Below are positions 17,012 to 29,349 of a DNA stretch of 64,000 nucleotides, in pieces. The position numbers and the translations under genes are program-made. This DNA is from Bradyrhizobium xenonodulans (GTDB taxonomy: Bacteria > Pseudomonadota > Alphaproteobacteria > Rhizobiales > Xanthobacteraceae), in contig NZ_CP089391.1 of NCBI RefSeq assembly GCF_027594865.1, positions 7,470,501 through 7,534,500 on the forward strand, in the 5' to 3' direction. The notes beneath the pieces are model-generated. The model did not search any database. It worked only from the letters and a program-made list of their open reading frames with translations, and was not told the DNA's origin. Position 1 is the first letter of the stretch. Each line of letters begins with the position of its first letter.

Positions 17012-18436
17012 ATGTCCGTCGTACAACTTGCAGTACTGGACACCGGCTCCAACCGGACGCTCGCCGAGCGGCTGATCGACCAGCTCGCCGACCGCATCGG
17101 CGGCCTCGGGGTCGAGCTTGCCGATATCGCCGGCAACGTCCAGGAAGTGGCAAACCGCGTCGCGAACCAGTCGGAGCGGTTCCATCACCTCCAGAAGACC
17201 GCCGAGACCATGGTCTCGGCCAACCACGACATCGCCAATGCGTCACAGGCGGTGCAATCGACCACATCGGCCGCGGTCGGCGAGATCGCACAGTCGCGCG
17301 GCGCGGTCGACACCGCGGTCAGCCACATCTCCGAGCTCGTCGCGGCCGTGGAGCGGATCGAGGCGCGCCTGTCCGCCGTCGGTTCGGCGCTGGCGCAGGT
17401 GGCGAAAGTGTCCGGTTCGATCGAGGCGATCGCCAAGCAGACCAATCTGCTCGCACTCAACGCCACCATCGAGGCGGCGCGCGCCGGCAATGCCGGCCGC
17501 GGTTTTGCGGTGGTCGCGAGCGAGGTGAAGAACCTCGCCGAAGCCACCCGCCAGGCCACGCATCAGATCTCCGACACCGTGCGCGATCTCGACGGCCAGA
17601 TCGAAGGCCTGATCGGCGAGAGCAGCGACGCCTCGCAGCGCGCAAAGACCGCCGGCGAAGGCGCCCAGCAGATCTCCGGTATCATCTCGCGGGTCCAGCA
17701 GGGCTTTGCCTCCGTGGAAGCGGAGATCGACAGCGTCACGCGCGCGGCGACCTCCAATCTCGGCCATTGCGACACGGTCATCAGCGAGCTCAACGAGCTC
17801 GCCAAGGGCGTCGATCTGTCCTCGCGCGATCTCAGGAACGCCGATCAGCGCGTGACGAAGCTGCTCGACACCTCCGAAGCGCTGATCGCGCTGATCGCCG
17901 ACAGCGGCGTGGAGACATCGGATGCGCCGCTGATCCGAACCGTCGTCGAGACCGCCAAGCGGATCTCGGACGAGTTCGAGGCCGCGATCGACCGCGGCGA
18001 GATCACGCTCGACCAGCTCATGGACGAGAACTACCGGGAAATCCCCGGCACCGATCCCAAGCAATACAACACCAGCTACGTCGACTTCACCGACCGCCTG
18101 CTGCCCGCGATCCAGGACCCGATCCAGAAGTCGGATCCCCGCATCGTGTTCTGCGTCGCCTGGGCCAAGGGCGGCTATCTGCCGACGCACAATCCGAACT
18201 ACCGCCTGCCGCAGGGCAAGGACCCGGTCTGGAACAACGCGAATTGCCGCAATCGCCGCCTGTTCACCGACCGCGCGGTGAAGAAGGTCGCCGCGAACAC
18301 AAAACCGTTCCTGCTCCAGACCTATCGCCGCGACATGGGCGGCGGGCAGTTCGTCCTGATGAAGGACCTGTCCTCGCCGATCGTGATCCGCGGCAAGCAC
18401 TGGGGCGCCTTCCGGATGGGATTCCGGCAGAGCTGA
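17012..18436 (+). CDS. soluble methyl-accepting chemoreceptor with C-terminal sensor domain
   Basis: A 474-residue paralogue of the preceding gene, also without membrane segments. The signalling hairpin lies at about 140-176 ([36 protein letters not shown]). The C-terminal domain from about 309 carries the shared blocks [35 protein letters not shown] and [20 protein letters not shown]. It lacks the PilZ-like insert of its neighbour. GGAGGA stands about ten bases before the ATG. The tandem layout suggests duplication and division of ligands or of regulation. Confidence 0.85.
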   Translation: MSVVQLAVLDTGSNRTLAERLIDQLADRIGGLGVELADIAGNVQEVANRVANQSERFHHLQKTAETMVSANHDIANASQAVQSTTSAAVGEIAQSRGAVDTAVSHISELVAAVERIEARLSAVGSALAQVAKVSGSIEAIAKQTNLLALNATIEAARAGNAGRGFAVVASEVKNLAEATRQATHQISDTVRDLDGQIEGLIGESSDASQRAKTAGEGAQQISGIISRVQQGFASVEAEIDSVTRAATSNLGHCDTVISELNELAKGVDLSSRDLRNADQRVTKLLDTSEALIALIADSGVETSDAPLIRTVVETAKRISDEFEAAIDRGEITLDQLMDENYREIPGTDPKQYNTSYVDFTDRLLPAIQDPIQKSDPRIVFCVAWAKGGYLPTHNPNYRLPQGKDPVWNNANCRNRRLFTDRAVKKVAANTKPFLLQTYRRDMGGGQFVLMKDLSSPIVIRGKHWGAFRMGFRQS

Positions 18437-18470
18437 CGACCGCTCCGGCGGGCCCTTGAATCAAAAACCT

Positions 18471-18498
18471 CGAAAACAACCCCATGCACAGTAGCCGG
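18471..18498 (+). repeat. 28-base dispersed repeat, copy 1
   Basis: A 28-base segment containing CAACCCCATGCACAGTAGCC starts 35 bases after the chemoreceptor stop. It matches the segment at 45544-45571 in 26 of 28 positions, and that copy also lies just after a gene stop. The function is unknown. Confidence 0.7.
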
Positions 18499-18639
18499 CG
18501 CGTGGGAAATCAACGGCTTACGCCAGCAGGCCACGACGCGGTTTGACCCGTCGGGCAAAACAGGCGCAGAATGCTATTATTCCGAAATCGTACATAGGCT
18601 GGGACGGACCCGTCACCCGGGTGAGTCTGCATTTGCCGG

Positions 18640-18830
18640 CGTCGGCGCCCTCACTCGCGTGGCGAAGCTCGCCTGCGGCCATCCTTCGAGACGCCCGCCT
18701 CCGGCGGGCCCTCAGGATGAGGACGGAGTGTGCGGCTGCAATTTCGACAGGCACAACTGCCAATCAGCCTCATCCTGAGGAGACCACGAAGCGGTCGTCT
18801 CGAAGGACGAGGCGCTCGCTCAGGCCCCGC
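18640..18830. repeat. dispersed palindromic repeat (CCTTCGAGACGxxxGCCTC type)
   Basis: The 724-base gap 18437-19160 holds no supported gene. It contains CCATCCTTCGAGACGCCCGC with CCTCAGGATGAGG, and then the reverse-oriented match CCTCATCCTGAGG with GGTCGTCTCGAAGGACGAGG. The two halves could pair. The same family occurs at 49474-49584. The remaining part up to the oxidoreductase operon should hold its promoter, but I could not assign boxes. Confidence 0.7.
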
Positions 18831-19160
18831 CGAGCTCATATGCGATAGCCCGTGCCGCCGCCCGACTTTCCCAATCGCACGAGTTTCGTCATCGCATGAC
18901 TTTGCGCGTTCGCACGATCATCTGCGGCGGTCGATGACGCACGCGATGAAAAAACGCCAAAACATGACGATTATCATATCAATTAGCCCAGAACCGGTGC
19001 GGCGATCGCCGCACAAAATCGTGAACGTCATGGCCAGAAGCTTCGCCCGCGCAAATATGCATTGTCTCGATGCTTCATCGTTTCGCATCGATATGTTTAT
19101 GGTCGCGCGAAAATTCGCCGGCCTGATCGTCGCAAGCGATCGTCGAGCAAGGGGATGCAT

Positions 19161-19625
19161 ATGGCGACAACTCTCACCATCAACGGCGAAACCAAATCGT
19201 TCGACGCGCCAGCTGAAATGCCCTTGCTGTGGGTGCTGCGCGACATCCTCGGAATGACCGGCACCAAGTTCGGCTGCGGCATCGCGCAATGCGGCGCCTG
19301 CACCGTGCATGTCGACGGCAAGGCGGTGCGCTCCTGCGTGCTGCCGGTCAGCGCCGTCGCCAATCGGGCCATCACCACCATCGAAGCCGTCGGCAATACG
19401 CCGGCGGGCGCGAAGGTGCAGAAGGCCTGGCTCGATCTCGAAGTGATCCAGTGCGGCTATTGCCAGTCCGGCCAGATCATGTCGGCGGCCGCGCTGCTGG
19501 CGGCCACGCCGCATCCCGACGATGCCGACATCGACGCCGCGATGGCCGGCAACATCTGCCGCTGCGGCACCTATGTGCGCATCCGCGAGGCCGTCAAGCA
19601 GGCCGCCTCCGGCCGCCAGTCATGA
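19161..19625 (+). CDS. isoquinoline 1-oxidoreductase-type small subunit, two [2Fe-2S] clusters
   Basis: A 154-residue iron-sulfur subunit of a molybdenum hydroxylase. The plant-type cluster is [20 protein letters not shown] with C following, and the second cluster motifs are CGYCQSGQ and NICRCGTY. The ATG of [13 protein letters not shown] follows AAGGGG; a longer frame upstream has no family similarity. It passes electrons from the molybdopterin subunit encoded next to the cytochrome c encoded third. It overlaps the next gene by four bases. Confidence 0.93.
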   Translation: MATTLTINGETKSFDAPAEMPLLWVLRDILGMTGTKFGCGIAQCGACTVHVDGKAVRSCVLPVSAVANRAITTIEAVGNTPAGAKVQKAWLDLEVIQCGYCQSGQIMSAAALLAATPHPDDADIDAAMAGNICRCGTYVRIREAVKQAASGRQS

Positions 19626-21802
19626 GGTTCGCCATGAACGCACACAACAGCCTCTCCCGCCGCACGCTTTTGACCGGCGGTCTCGCGACCGGCTTCCTGC
19701 TCGCCTTCCATCTGCCGCTGCGCGCCGCCGTCAACGAGCCGGTGCAGCCACCCGACGCGACCGACGGCAAGTTCGCGCCCAATGCTTTCATCCGCATCGA
19801 CGCGACCGGCCGCACCATCCTGATGATGCCGCAGGTCGAGATGGGCCAGGGCACCTACACCTCGATCTCGGCCGTGCTCGCCGAAGAGCTCGACGCCGAC
19901 TGGAGCAAGGTCGAGGTCCAGCACGCGCCGCCGAACGACAAGCTCTACGGCAATCCGACCTTCGGCCTGCAAGTCACCGGCAATTCCAACTCGATCCGCG
20001 CCTGGTGGACACCGCTGCGCAAGGCCGGCGCCACCGCGCGCGCGATGCTGGTGCAGGCCGCAGCCAGCCAATGGGGCGTCGAGCCTGCAAGCTGCACGGC
20101 CTCGAGGGGCGAGGTCGCGCATGCCGCGAGCGGCCGCAAGCTCGGCTACGGCGCGCTGGCGCTTGCCGCGCAGGGGCAGACGCCGCCGAAGGACGTCGCG
20201 GTCAAGGATCCCAAGGACTTCGTCATCATCGGCCAACCCTTGAAGCGGCTCGACACGCCCGACAAGGTCAACGGCAAGGCGGTCTACGGCATCGACGCGA
20301 TCCTGCCCGGCATGAAGTTCGCCACCGTTGCCGCCTGCCCCGTATTCGGCGGCAAGGTCGGCAAGGTCGACGACAGCGCCGCGGTGAAACTGCCCGGCGT
20401 GCGCAAGATCGTCGTGCTCGAGGACATGGTCGCCGTGATCGGCGATCACATGTGGGCGGCGAAGAAGGGTCTCGAAGCGCTCAAGATCGAGTGGAACGAG
20501 GGACCGAACGCCAAGATCACCACCAAGGACGTCTGGGACGATCTACGCAAGGCCAGCGAGAAGGACGGCGCGGTCGCGAAGTCCGACGGCGACATCGCCA
20601 AGGCACTCGCGAGCGGCGACAAGTTCGAGGCGGCCTACGAGCTGCCGTTCCTGGCGCATGCCTCGATGGAGCCGGTCAACGCCACGGTGCACGTCAAGCC
20701 TGACTCCTGCGAGATATGGACCGGCACGCAGATCATGACGCGCGTGCGGTCGGAAGCGGCGAAGGCCGCCGGCCTTCCCGTCGACAAGGTGATCGTCAAC
20801 AACCACCTGCTCGGCGGCGGCTTCGGCCGCAAGCTCGAGCCGGACATGGTGATCGCCGCGGTGAAGATCGCCAAGCAGGTCGACTACCCCGTGAAGGTGG
20901 TGTGGACGCGCGAGGAGGACATCCAGCACGACGTCTACCGCCCGGTCTATCGCGACCAGATCACGGCGTCGCTGGTCGACGGCAAGGTCGCGGGCTGGAA
21001 GTACAAGGTCGCGGGCTCCGCCGTGCTGGCGCGCTGGCTTCCGCCGGCATTCCAGAAGGGCATCGACATCGACGCGGTCGACGCCGCGGTCGATGCGCCC
21101 TACGACTTCGCCAACTTCCACGTCGAATATGTCCGTGCCGAGCCGCTGTCGATCCCGACCGGCTTCTGGCGCGGCGTCGGCCCGAACAACAACGTGTTCG
21201 CGGTCGAATGCGCCATGGACGAGCTTGCGCGCAAGGCCGGCAAGGACCCGATTGAATTCAGGAAGTCGATGCTGACCAAGAACCCGCGGATGCTCGCGGT
21301 GCTCAACCAGGTCGCCGAGAAATCCGGCTGGGGCCAGAAGCTGCCGCCGCGGGTCGGACGCGGCGTCTGCGTGCAGCCGTCATTCGCAAGCTTCATCGCG
21401 ACCGTGGTGGAAGCCGAGATCGACGACATCGGCGAGATCGCGCTCCGCCGCATCACCTCGGTGGTCGACACCGGCATCGCGGTGAACCCCGATACGGTGA
21501 AGGCGCAGATCGAGGGCGGCCTGATCTTCGGCCTCACCGCCGCGCTCTATGGCGAGATCACGATCGACAAGGGCCGCGTGCAGCAGTCGAACTTCCACGA
21601 CTACCGCATGATGCGCATCAACGAGACGCCGAAGGTCGAGGTCATCGTCGTCAAGAGCGGCGAAGCGCCCGGCGGCATCGGCGAGGCCGGCGTCAATGCC
21701 GGACCGCCGGCGCTGCGCAACGCCATTTACGCCGCAACCGGCGTGGCGCTGCGGCGCTTGCCGATCGATCGGAAACTGCTGGCTGCGGGGAAGAAAGCAT
21801 GA
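19622..21802 (+). CDS. molybdopterin-binding large subunit, isoquinoline 1-oxidoreductase beta type
   Basis: A 726-residue catalytic subunit of the xanthine dehydrogenase superfamily. The N-terminus [20 protein letters not shown] is a Tat leader, so the folded Mo enzyme goes to the periplasm with its small subunit. Cofactor-binding stretches include [36 protein letters not shown] and the C-terminal [20 protein letters not shown] with the probable base Glu. The true substrate (aldehyde or N-heterocycle) cannot be told. Starts at ATG 19622, overlapping the small subunit stop, or at the internal MNAHNS. Confidence 0.92.
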   Translation: MRFAMNAHNSLSRRTLLTGGLATGFLLAFHLPLRAAVNEPVQPPDATDGKFAPNAFIRIDATGRTILMMPQVEMGQGTYTSISAVLAEELDADWSKVEVQHAPPNDKLYGNPTFGLQVTGNSNSIRAWWTPLRKAGATARAMLVQAAASQWGVEPASCTASRGEVAHAASGRKLGYGALALAAQGQTPPKDVAVKDPKDFVIIGQPLKRLDTPDKVNGKAVYGIDAILPGMKFATVAACPVFGGKVGKVDDSAAVKLPGVRKIVVLEDMVAVIGDHMWAAKKGLEALKIEWNEGPNAKITTKDVWDDLRKASEKDGAVAKSDGDIAKALASGDKFEAAYELPFLAHASMEPVNATVHVKPDSCEIWTGTQIMTRVRSEAAKAAGLPVDKVIVNNHLLGGGFGRKLEPDMVIAAVKIAKQVDYPVKVVWTREEDIQHDVYRPVYRDQITASLVDGKVAGWKYKVAGSAVLARWLPPAFQKGIDIDAVDAAVDAPYDFANFHVEYVRAEPLSIPTGFWRGVGPNNNVFAVECAMDELARKAGKDPIEFRKSMLTKNPRMLAVLNQVAEKSGWGQKLPPRVGRGVCVQPSFASFIATVVEAEIDDIGEIALRRITSVVDTGIAVNPDTVKAQIEGGLIFGLTAALYGEITIDKGRVQQSNFHDYRMMRINETPKVEVIVVKSGEAPGGIGEAGVNAGPPALRNAIYAATGVALRRLPIDRKLLAAGKKA

Positions 21803-23142
21803 GCGGCAAGATGCGTATCTTCACCAGCCTCATCGTGATCGCCGTCGTCGCAGCAGGGCTCGGCGTCTGGATCATCCGCGGGCCCGGCCCGCTCGATTTC
21901 GCCGGCGGCACCAAGGTGGCACTGGCTGATTACCGCGCGGGCAAGCCGACGGGCGTGCCGGCCAAGCTCGAAAAGGCAAGCCTGGTCGAACGCGGCGAGT
22001 ATCTCGCCAAGGCCGCCGACTGCATGGTCTGTCACACCAAGCCCGGCGAGAAGGATTATTCCGGCGGCCTCGCCTTCAAGCTGCCATTCGGCACGCTCTA
22101 TTCCACCAACATCACGCCGGACAAGGACACCGGCATCGGCAATTACAGCGACCAGGATTTTCTGGGCGCGGTCCAGCACGGCAAGCGCCGTGACGGCGCG
22201 CGGCTCTATCCGGCGATGCCGTACACGTCCTACACCTACATGACCGACGACGACGTGCTGGCGGTGAAGGCCTATCTGTTCAGCCTGCCGGCGGTGCGCG
22301 CCAAGGCGCCTGACAACACGCTGTCGTTCCCGTTCAACCAGCGCTGGGCAATGATTGTCTGGTCAGCCGTGTTCAATCCGGACACGCGCTTCACGCCTGA
22401 CACGTCAAAGAGCCCGGAATGGAATCGCGGCGCGTATCTCGTCGAAGCGCTGGCGCATTGCGGCGAGTGCCATACGCCGCGCAATCTCGGCTTTGCGCTG
22501 GACAACCGCAAGAAATTCGCCGGCGCCATCACCGCCGGCTGGCGCGCCTTCAACATCTCCTCCGACAAGGCCACCGGCCTCGGCAATTGGCGCGACGAGG
22601 ATCTGATCTCGTATCTGTCACTCGGCCACGCACCGGGCCACGGCTCGGCCTCGGGCCCGATGGGTGAAGCGGTCGACCACAGTTTTAGCCAGTTCGCGCC
22701 GGAGGACATCCGCTCCATCGTTGCGTACTTGCGCAGCGTGCCACCGCAGCCCTCGCCCGACCTGCCGGCCACGACAGCGTCGGTCGCACCCGCCTCGCAC
22801 AAGGACGGCGCGACGGCCGACGCACGCGGCAAGAAAATGTTCGCGAGCGCCTGCGCCAGCTGTCACGGCTGGAGCGGCGAAAGCCCGGTCTCGCCGATGG
22901 CGACGCTGACCGGCACCTGGGCCGTCAACGACCCCGCCGCCACCAACGTTGCGCAGATCGTGCTCTCGGGGACGAAGCGGCACACGCCTGATGGTGCGCT
23001 GTCGATGCCCGCCTTCGGCAATGCCTATACGGACGACGAGATCGCGGCAGTGGCGAACTACGTCACGGCGCGGTTCGGCACCAAGGGCTCGAAGCTGACG
23101 GCGAAGGATGTCGCGGAGCTGCGGGAGCAGACGGCGGAGTAG
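21799..23142 (+). CDS. membrane-anchored triheme cytochrome c
   Basis: A 447-residue cytochrome with an uncleaved-type N-terminal membrane helix (MRIFTSLIVIAVVAAGLGVW) and three heme motifs: CMVCH, CGECH and CASCH, each in a cytochrome c domain. It resembles the cytochrome subunit of membrane alcohol/aldehyde dehydrogenases. The start overlaps the molybdopterin subunit by four bases, so it should take electrons from that enzyme and pass them to the quinone pool or oxidases. Confidence 0.92.
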   Translation: MSGKMRIFTSLIVIAVVAAGLGVWIIRGPGPLDFAGGTKVALADYRAGKPTGVPAKLEKASLVERGEYLAKAADCMVCHTKPGEKDYSGGLAFKLPFGTLYSTNITPDKDTGIGNYSDQDFLGAVQHGKRRDGARLYPAMPYTSYTYMTDDDVLAVKAYLFSLPAVRAKAPDNTLSFPFNQRWAMIVWSAVFNPDTRFTPDTSKSPEWNRGAYLVEALAHCGECHTPRNLGFALDNRKKFAGAITAGWRAFNISSDKATGLGNWRDEDLISYLSLGHAPGHGSASGPMGEAVDHSFSQFAPEDIRSIVAYLRSVPPQPSPDLPATTASVAPASHKDGATADARGKKMFASACASCHGWSGESPVSPMATLTGTWAVNDPAATNVAQIVLSGTKRHTPDGALSMPAFGNAYTDDEIAAVANYVTARFGTKGSKLTAKDVAELREQTAE

Positions 23143-23195
23143 CGGTTCTCTTACCCTCCCCTGGAGGGCAGGGGAGGGTGCCAATGCCGCGCTAG

Positions 23196-24020
23196 CTAGC
23201 TCAACCAGAACTTCGGCGTCGCCGGCTCCAGCCGGCCACCCACACGCACCGGCGCGATCCGTAGCGCGAGGCCCGTTGCGTCATCCGTCTCGACCGCCAC
23301 GCCGCTGAGCGTCGCCGCCCCCGCCGCCGGCTCGAAGCGACCCGACGGAATCCCCGAGGTGAACCTGCGCAGCGGTTCTTCCTTCTGCATGCCGATGATG
23401 GAATCGTAGTCGCCGGTCATGCCGGCGTCGGTCATGTAGGCGGTGCCGCCTGACAGGATCTGGTGGTCGGCGGTCGGCACATGGGTGTGCGTGCCGACGA
23501 CGAGGCTGGCGCGGCCGTCACAGAAGAAGCCGATGCCCTGCTTCTCGCTGCTCGCCTCGCAGTGAAAGTCGACGACGATGGCGTCGGCGGCGACACCGAG
23601 CGGACAGGCGCCGAGCTCGCGCTCGAGCGCGGCAAAGGGATCGTCGAACGGGGTCATGAAGACGCGGCCCAAAGCATTGACGACGAGCGCATGCTTGCCG
23701 TTCTTGGTCTCAACCAGCGCCGCACCGCGGCCGGGCGTGCCGCGCGGATAGTTCGCGGGACGCACCAGGCGCTCGGCGCGCTCGATGAAGACGAGCGCCT
23801 CGCGCTGGTCCCAGGAGTGATTGCCGAGCGTCACCGCGTCGGCGCCGGCGTCGAGGAATTCCTGATAGATCGCTTCCGTGATGCCGAAGCCGCCGGCGGA
23901 ATTCTCGCCGTTGACGACGACGAGATCGAGCGACCAGTCCCTGACCATGCCGGGCAGATATTCGGCGATGGCATTGCGGCCGCTACGGCCGACGACATCA
24001 CCCACGAAGAGAATGCGCAA
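23196..24020 (-). CDS. YmdB-like metallophosphoesterase (TIGR00282 family)
   Basis: A 274-residue phosphodiesterase. Motifs: MRILFVGDVVGRSGRNAI, NGENSAGGFG, TLGNHSWDQ, DFHCEASSEK and GTHTHVPTAD. Relatives hydrolyse 2',3'-cyclic nucleotides and influence RNA stability and biofilm decisions. The start overlaps the end of the formyl-THF cyclo-ligase gene by 23 bases, so they are co-translated. Confidence 0.92.
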   Translation of the reverse strand: MRILFVGDVVGRSGRNAIAEYLPGMVRDWSLDLVVVNGENSAGGFGITEAIYQEFLDAGADAVTLGNHSWDQREALVFIERAERLVRPANYPRGTPGRGAALVETKNGKHALVVNALGRVFMTPFDDPFAALERELGACPLGVAADAIVVDFHCEASSEKQGIGFFCDGRASLVVGTHTHVPTADHQILSGGTAYMTDAGMTGDYDSIIGMQKEEPLRRFTSGIPSGRFEPAAGAATLSGVAVETDDATGLALRIAPVRVGGRLEPATPKFWLS

Positions 24021-24594
24021 CTTCAGAACTCCGGAAATCGAACACGTCCGATTCCGTTAGCACATAATCCAGCGCGACGTCGTGGGATAGTGCGGGAACG
24101 GCCTTGATCTCCTGCGCTGCAAAAGCAAGCCCGATGCCGACGATGTTCTTGGCTTTCCGCAGATGCGCGAAGGTGTGGTCATAGTGCCCCGCACCATAGC
24201 CGATGCGATGACCGAGACGGTCGAACGCCGCGAGCGGCGTCAGCAAGATATCGGGGATGACCTCGGCCGCCGCAGGCGACGGCTCGGGAATGCCGAGCGG
24301 GCCGAGCATCAGGCGGTCGTTCGGATGGAAGAGGCGGAAGATCAGCGACTGGCCGCGCGCGGTGACGCAGGGCAGCGCCAGCTTTGCGCCCTCCTCCGCC
24401 AGCTTCTTCAGCAGCGGCATCGGATCGATCTCGCTGCGGATCGGCGAGTAGCCGGAGACGATGCTGCCGGGCATCAGATCGAACGGCAGCCCACGCTTGG
24501 CGAGCTTTGCGGCGGCGGCGATGCGCTTCTTCTCGCTCAGCGCGTCGCGCGCCGCGAGGGCTTTGGCACGGAGTTCGGCTTTCGAATTCGGCAT
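23998..24594 (-). CDS. 5-formyltetrahydrofolate cyclo-ligase
   Basis: A 198-residue enzyme converting 5-formyl-THF to 5,10-methenyl-THF with ATP. Typical elements are the N-terminal Lys/Arg helix (KAELRAKALAARDALSE), a FRLFHPND block, and RIGYGAGHYDHTF, the GxGxGxYD-like ATP and substrate loop. The order zapA - 6S RNA - cyclo-ligase is conserved in many proteobacteria and matches the content here. Confidence 0.93.
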   Translation of the reverse strand: MPNSKAELRAKALAARDALSEKKRIAAAAKLAKRGLPFDLMPGSIVSGYSPIRSEIDPMPLLKKLAEEGAKLALPCVTARGQSLIFRLFHPNDRLMLGPLGIPEPSPAAAEVIPDILLTPLAAFDRLGHRIGYGAGHYDHTFAHLRKAKNIVGIGLAFAAQEIKAVPALSHDVALDYVLTESDVFDFRSSEVAHSLRG

Positions 24595-24619
24595 GCGCTT
24601 GCTCCGAAGGCGAAGTCTT

Positions 24620-24735
24620 GCTCCGCCGTCATCACCCGCGAAAGCGGGTGATCCAGTATTCCAGAGACGCCAGTGCTAGAACCTCAACGCCGCGGCGTAC
24701 TGGATGCCCCGGTCAAGCCGGGGCATGACACCGAG
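24620..24735. repeat. intergenic palindromic repeat (CCCGCxxxGCGGG/TCCAGTA type)
   Basis: It contains TCACCCGCGAAAGCGGGTGA, TCCAGTATTCCAGAGACG, then GCGGCGTACTGGATGCCCCG and GTCAAGCCGGGGCATGAC. The two outer palindromes and the complementary TCCAGTA/TACTGGA halves make a long cruciform-capable element related to those at 13985 and 63705. Confidence 0.75.
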
Positions 24736-24784
24736 CCTCAATTGAACCGCAAGCGTGTCGGGGACGCAATTCGACAGGCACGAA

Positions 24785-24945
24785 CCAGAAGGAAGAAACA
24801 GTGCGAAGCCGCGTACGCCGTTGAAGCACTCGATCCCGGAGTTCCCTACGAAAGTAGGTGGGCACCATATGTCCGAGCCCACGGGCCCGGCCAGGGACAG
24901 TTCCCTAAAGGATCGATAAGGCCCCGGGGATATATGGCTCCTGAC
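24785..24945 (-). ncRNA. ssrS: 6S RNA (candidate)
   Basis: No gene fills the gap between zapA and the cyclo-ligase, and this is the classic 6S RNA location. The minus-strand transcript would form a long imperfect hairpin: CGATCC pairs with GGATCG as a closing stem, TTTAGGGAACTG and CGTAGGGAACTCC face each other as the open bubble, and GTGGGC with GCCCAC close the apical stem. A 3' hairpin GTGC/GCAC lies in the flank. 6S RNA mimics open promoter DNA and sequesters sigma-70 RNA polymerase. The ends are approximate. Confidence 0.65.
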
Positions 24946-25021
24946 GCGCGTCGCAGCCTCGCTCGCGCAATGTAACAACGATACTGACGAATCGCCAGCC
25001 CAACCGGCGGCCGGCTCGAAA

Positions 25022-25405
25022 TCAGCCGATCGCGATGCCGTTGCCGACGGTGCGGTTCAGGACCTGGGTCGACTTCTCGATCCGTTCGGCGGCAGCGTTC
25101 AGGGCGTTCACCACCGCCGTCTGGGTCATCCGGGCGCGCTCGACGGCGGCATTGCGGAAATCCCGCAGCTCGGTCAGCTCCTGCTCCATGGTGCGGACGC
25201 GGTTGCCGGCATCGACCAGCTCGTCGCAGACGGTCAGCGCCGCCATCACGGTGAGGCGCGCATCGCCGATCTCGCCGAATTTTCCGCGCAGCGACTGAAT
25301 CCGTGTCTCCAGGCTCTCGGCGAGCTTGAGCAGCCGCACCTCCTGGCCCTCCTCGCAGGCCATGCGGTATTGCCGGCCGTTGATGGTGACGTTGATGTGG
25401 CTCAT
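25022..25405 (-). CDS. zapA: cell division protein ZapA
   Basis: A 127-residue protein starting MSHINVTINGRQYRMACEEG, with the ZapA N-terminal beta domain and a long C-terminal helix (LAESLETRIQSLRGKFGEIG, MAALTVCDELVDAGNRV). ZapA bundles FtsZ filaments. The start overlaps the preceding DUF4164 gene by four bases; the 6S RNA candidate follows. Confidence 0.9.
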   Translation of the reverse strand: MSHINVTINGRQYRMACEEGQEVRLLKLAESLETRIQSLRGKFGEIGDARLTVMAALTVCDELVDAGNRVRTMEQELTELRDFRNAAVERARMTQTAVVNALNAAAERIEKSTQVLNRTVGNGIAIG

Positions 25406-25692
25406 CCGTCCTCTCCGGTATCGAGCACCGAGCGTATCGTGACGATTGCGGAATCCAGCCGATCGGAGATCTCGCGATTGGTGCGCTCGAGCTTGCGCGC
25501 CTTCACCAGCGCGCCGTCGAGCTCATCGGCAAGCCGCGAGCGATCCGCGCCGAGCGCCTGGATTCGCGCCGCAAGCTCGTTCTCGTCGCGATCGGCATCA
25601 CGCCGCCGCTCCACCGCGCTTTCGAGCGAGTCCAGCGCCGCCATGAGCCTGCGGGTCGCGATCTCGATCTCGACGGCAGAGGACTCCGTCAT
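25402..25692 (-). CDS. DUF4164 family coiled-coil protein
   Basis: A 96-residue, nearly all-helical protein from the ATG of MTESSAVEIEIATRRL; a start ten codons upstream (MNDRVSNSS) is also possible. Heptad-like sequence runs through LMAALDSLESAVERRRDADR and LADELDGALVKARKLERTNR. It overlaps zapA by four bases. Function unknown; the context suggests a role with ZapA in division. Confidence 0.8.
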   Translation of the reverse strand: MTESSAVEIEIATRRLMAALDSLESAVERRRDADRDENELAARIQALGADRSRLADELDGALVKARKLERTNREISDRLDSAIVTIRSVLDTGEDG

Positions 25693-25908
25693 GGCAGAGC
25701 TGTTGGATACGCGATCGTTCATGCAGTCAGCGGCGGAACCTGTGGCCTGTCTCGTGGCCTGTACCCTGGAGCTCGCCGTCCGGCAAAAGACTCGGTTCGG
25801 CAAGCGGTTAGAAGCAGAAATTTACGTGGCAAGCTAGCCTAGCGCAACGCCGCCGCGAAACTATGCACTGCTAAGCAACTTTTACGGCCAAACCGACGTT
25901 TGATTGCC

Positions 25909-25936
25909 TTGGACTCCCGGAACCGAGGTGCTATCC
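25909..25936 (+). promoter_or_regulatory. candidate sigma-70 promoter of tkt
   Basis: TTGGAC and CTATCC are 16 bases apart, about 85 bases before the tkt ATG, in the 327-base gap between the divergent DUF4164 and tkt genes. The -10 is a weak match. Nothing else was seen in this gap. Confidence 0.3.
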
Positions 25937-26019
25937 CAGCCCGACCTTCCGTGGCCGCCAGGCTCCTCCCACGCGGCCCGCACCACCGCCAAGCGCCTCA
26001 TTTCAGACGGATTTCAGAC

Positions 26020-28005
<1,986 letters not shown>

Positions 28006-28175
28006 GAGTTGAGCTTGCCAAAAAAAAGGTCTACGTAACGTCTCATATGATCAAGCACCGCCCGGCCGAACCGGGCGTCCGCCCCTAAAAAACCTTCGCA
28101 GGCGCGCAAAGCGCGTTGTGCGGGATGATTAGGCGTTATCGAACCCGTCATTGAACGGTCATAAGGAGATGAAAC

Positions 28176-29183
<1,008 letters not shown>

Positions 29184-29193
29184 GGGGAGCGCC

Positions 29194-29322
29194 ATGCTCC
29201 CTGCCTGGATCGGTATCCCTGGCGTCATATTGCTGGTCGTGTTGATCGCGTACGGCATGCGCCAGGGAAGCAAGGTCACCACCAGGCAGGAAGGTAATCC
29301 ACCCGAGCGCGATGCGCCGTAG
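29194..29322 (+). CDS. 42-residue single-span membrane peptide between gap and pgk
   Basis: The frame MLPAWIGIPGVIL continues with LVVLIAYGMRQGSKVT and ends RDAP. It has one clear membrane helix (about 4-22), then a positively charged tail (GMRQGSKVTTRQ). The ribosome-binding site GAGGGGAG, which overlaps the gap stop, is excellent and well spaced before the ATG. It is too short for most gene finders. No homologue is known to me; location suggests co-expression with gap and pgk. Confidence 0.6.
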   Translation: MLPAWIGIPGVILLVVLIAYGMRQGSKVTTRQEGNPPERDAP

Positions 29323-29349
29323 CGCCGCCAGCTAACGAGTGATCAGGAC

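Noticed and set aside
28059..28077. Hairpin after tkt as an intrinsic terminator
   Set aside because: The stem is good but it is followed by CCGCCCC and A residues, not a T-run, on the coding strand.
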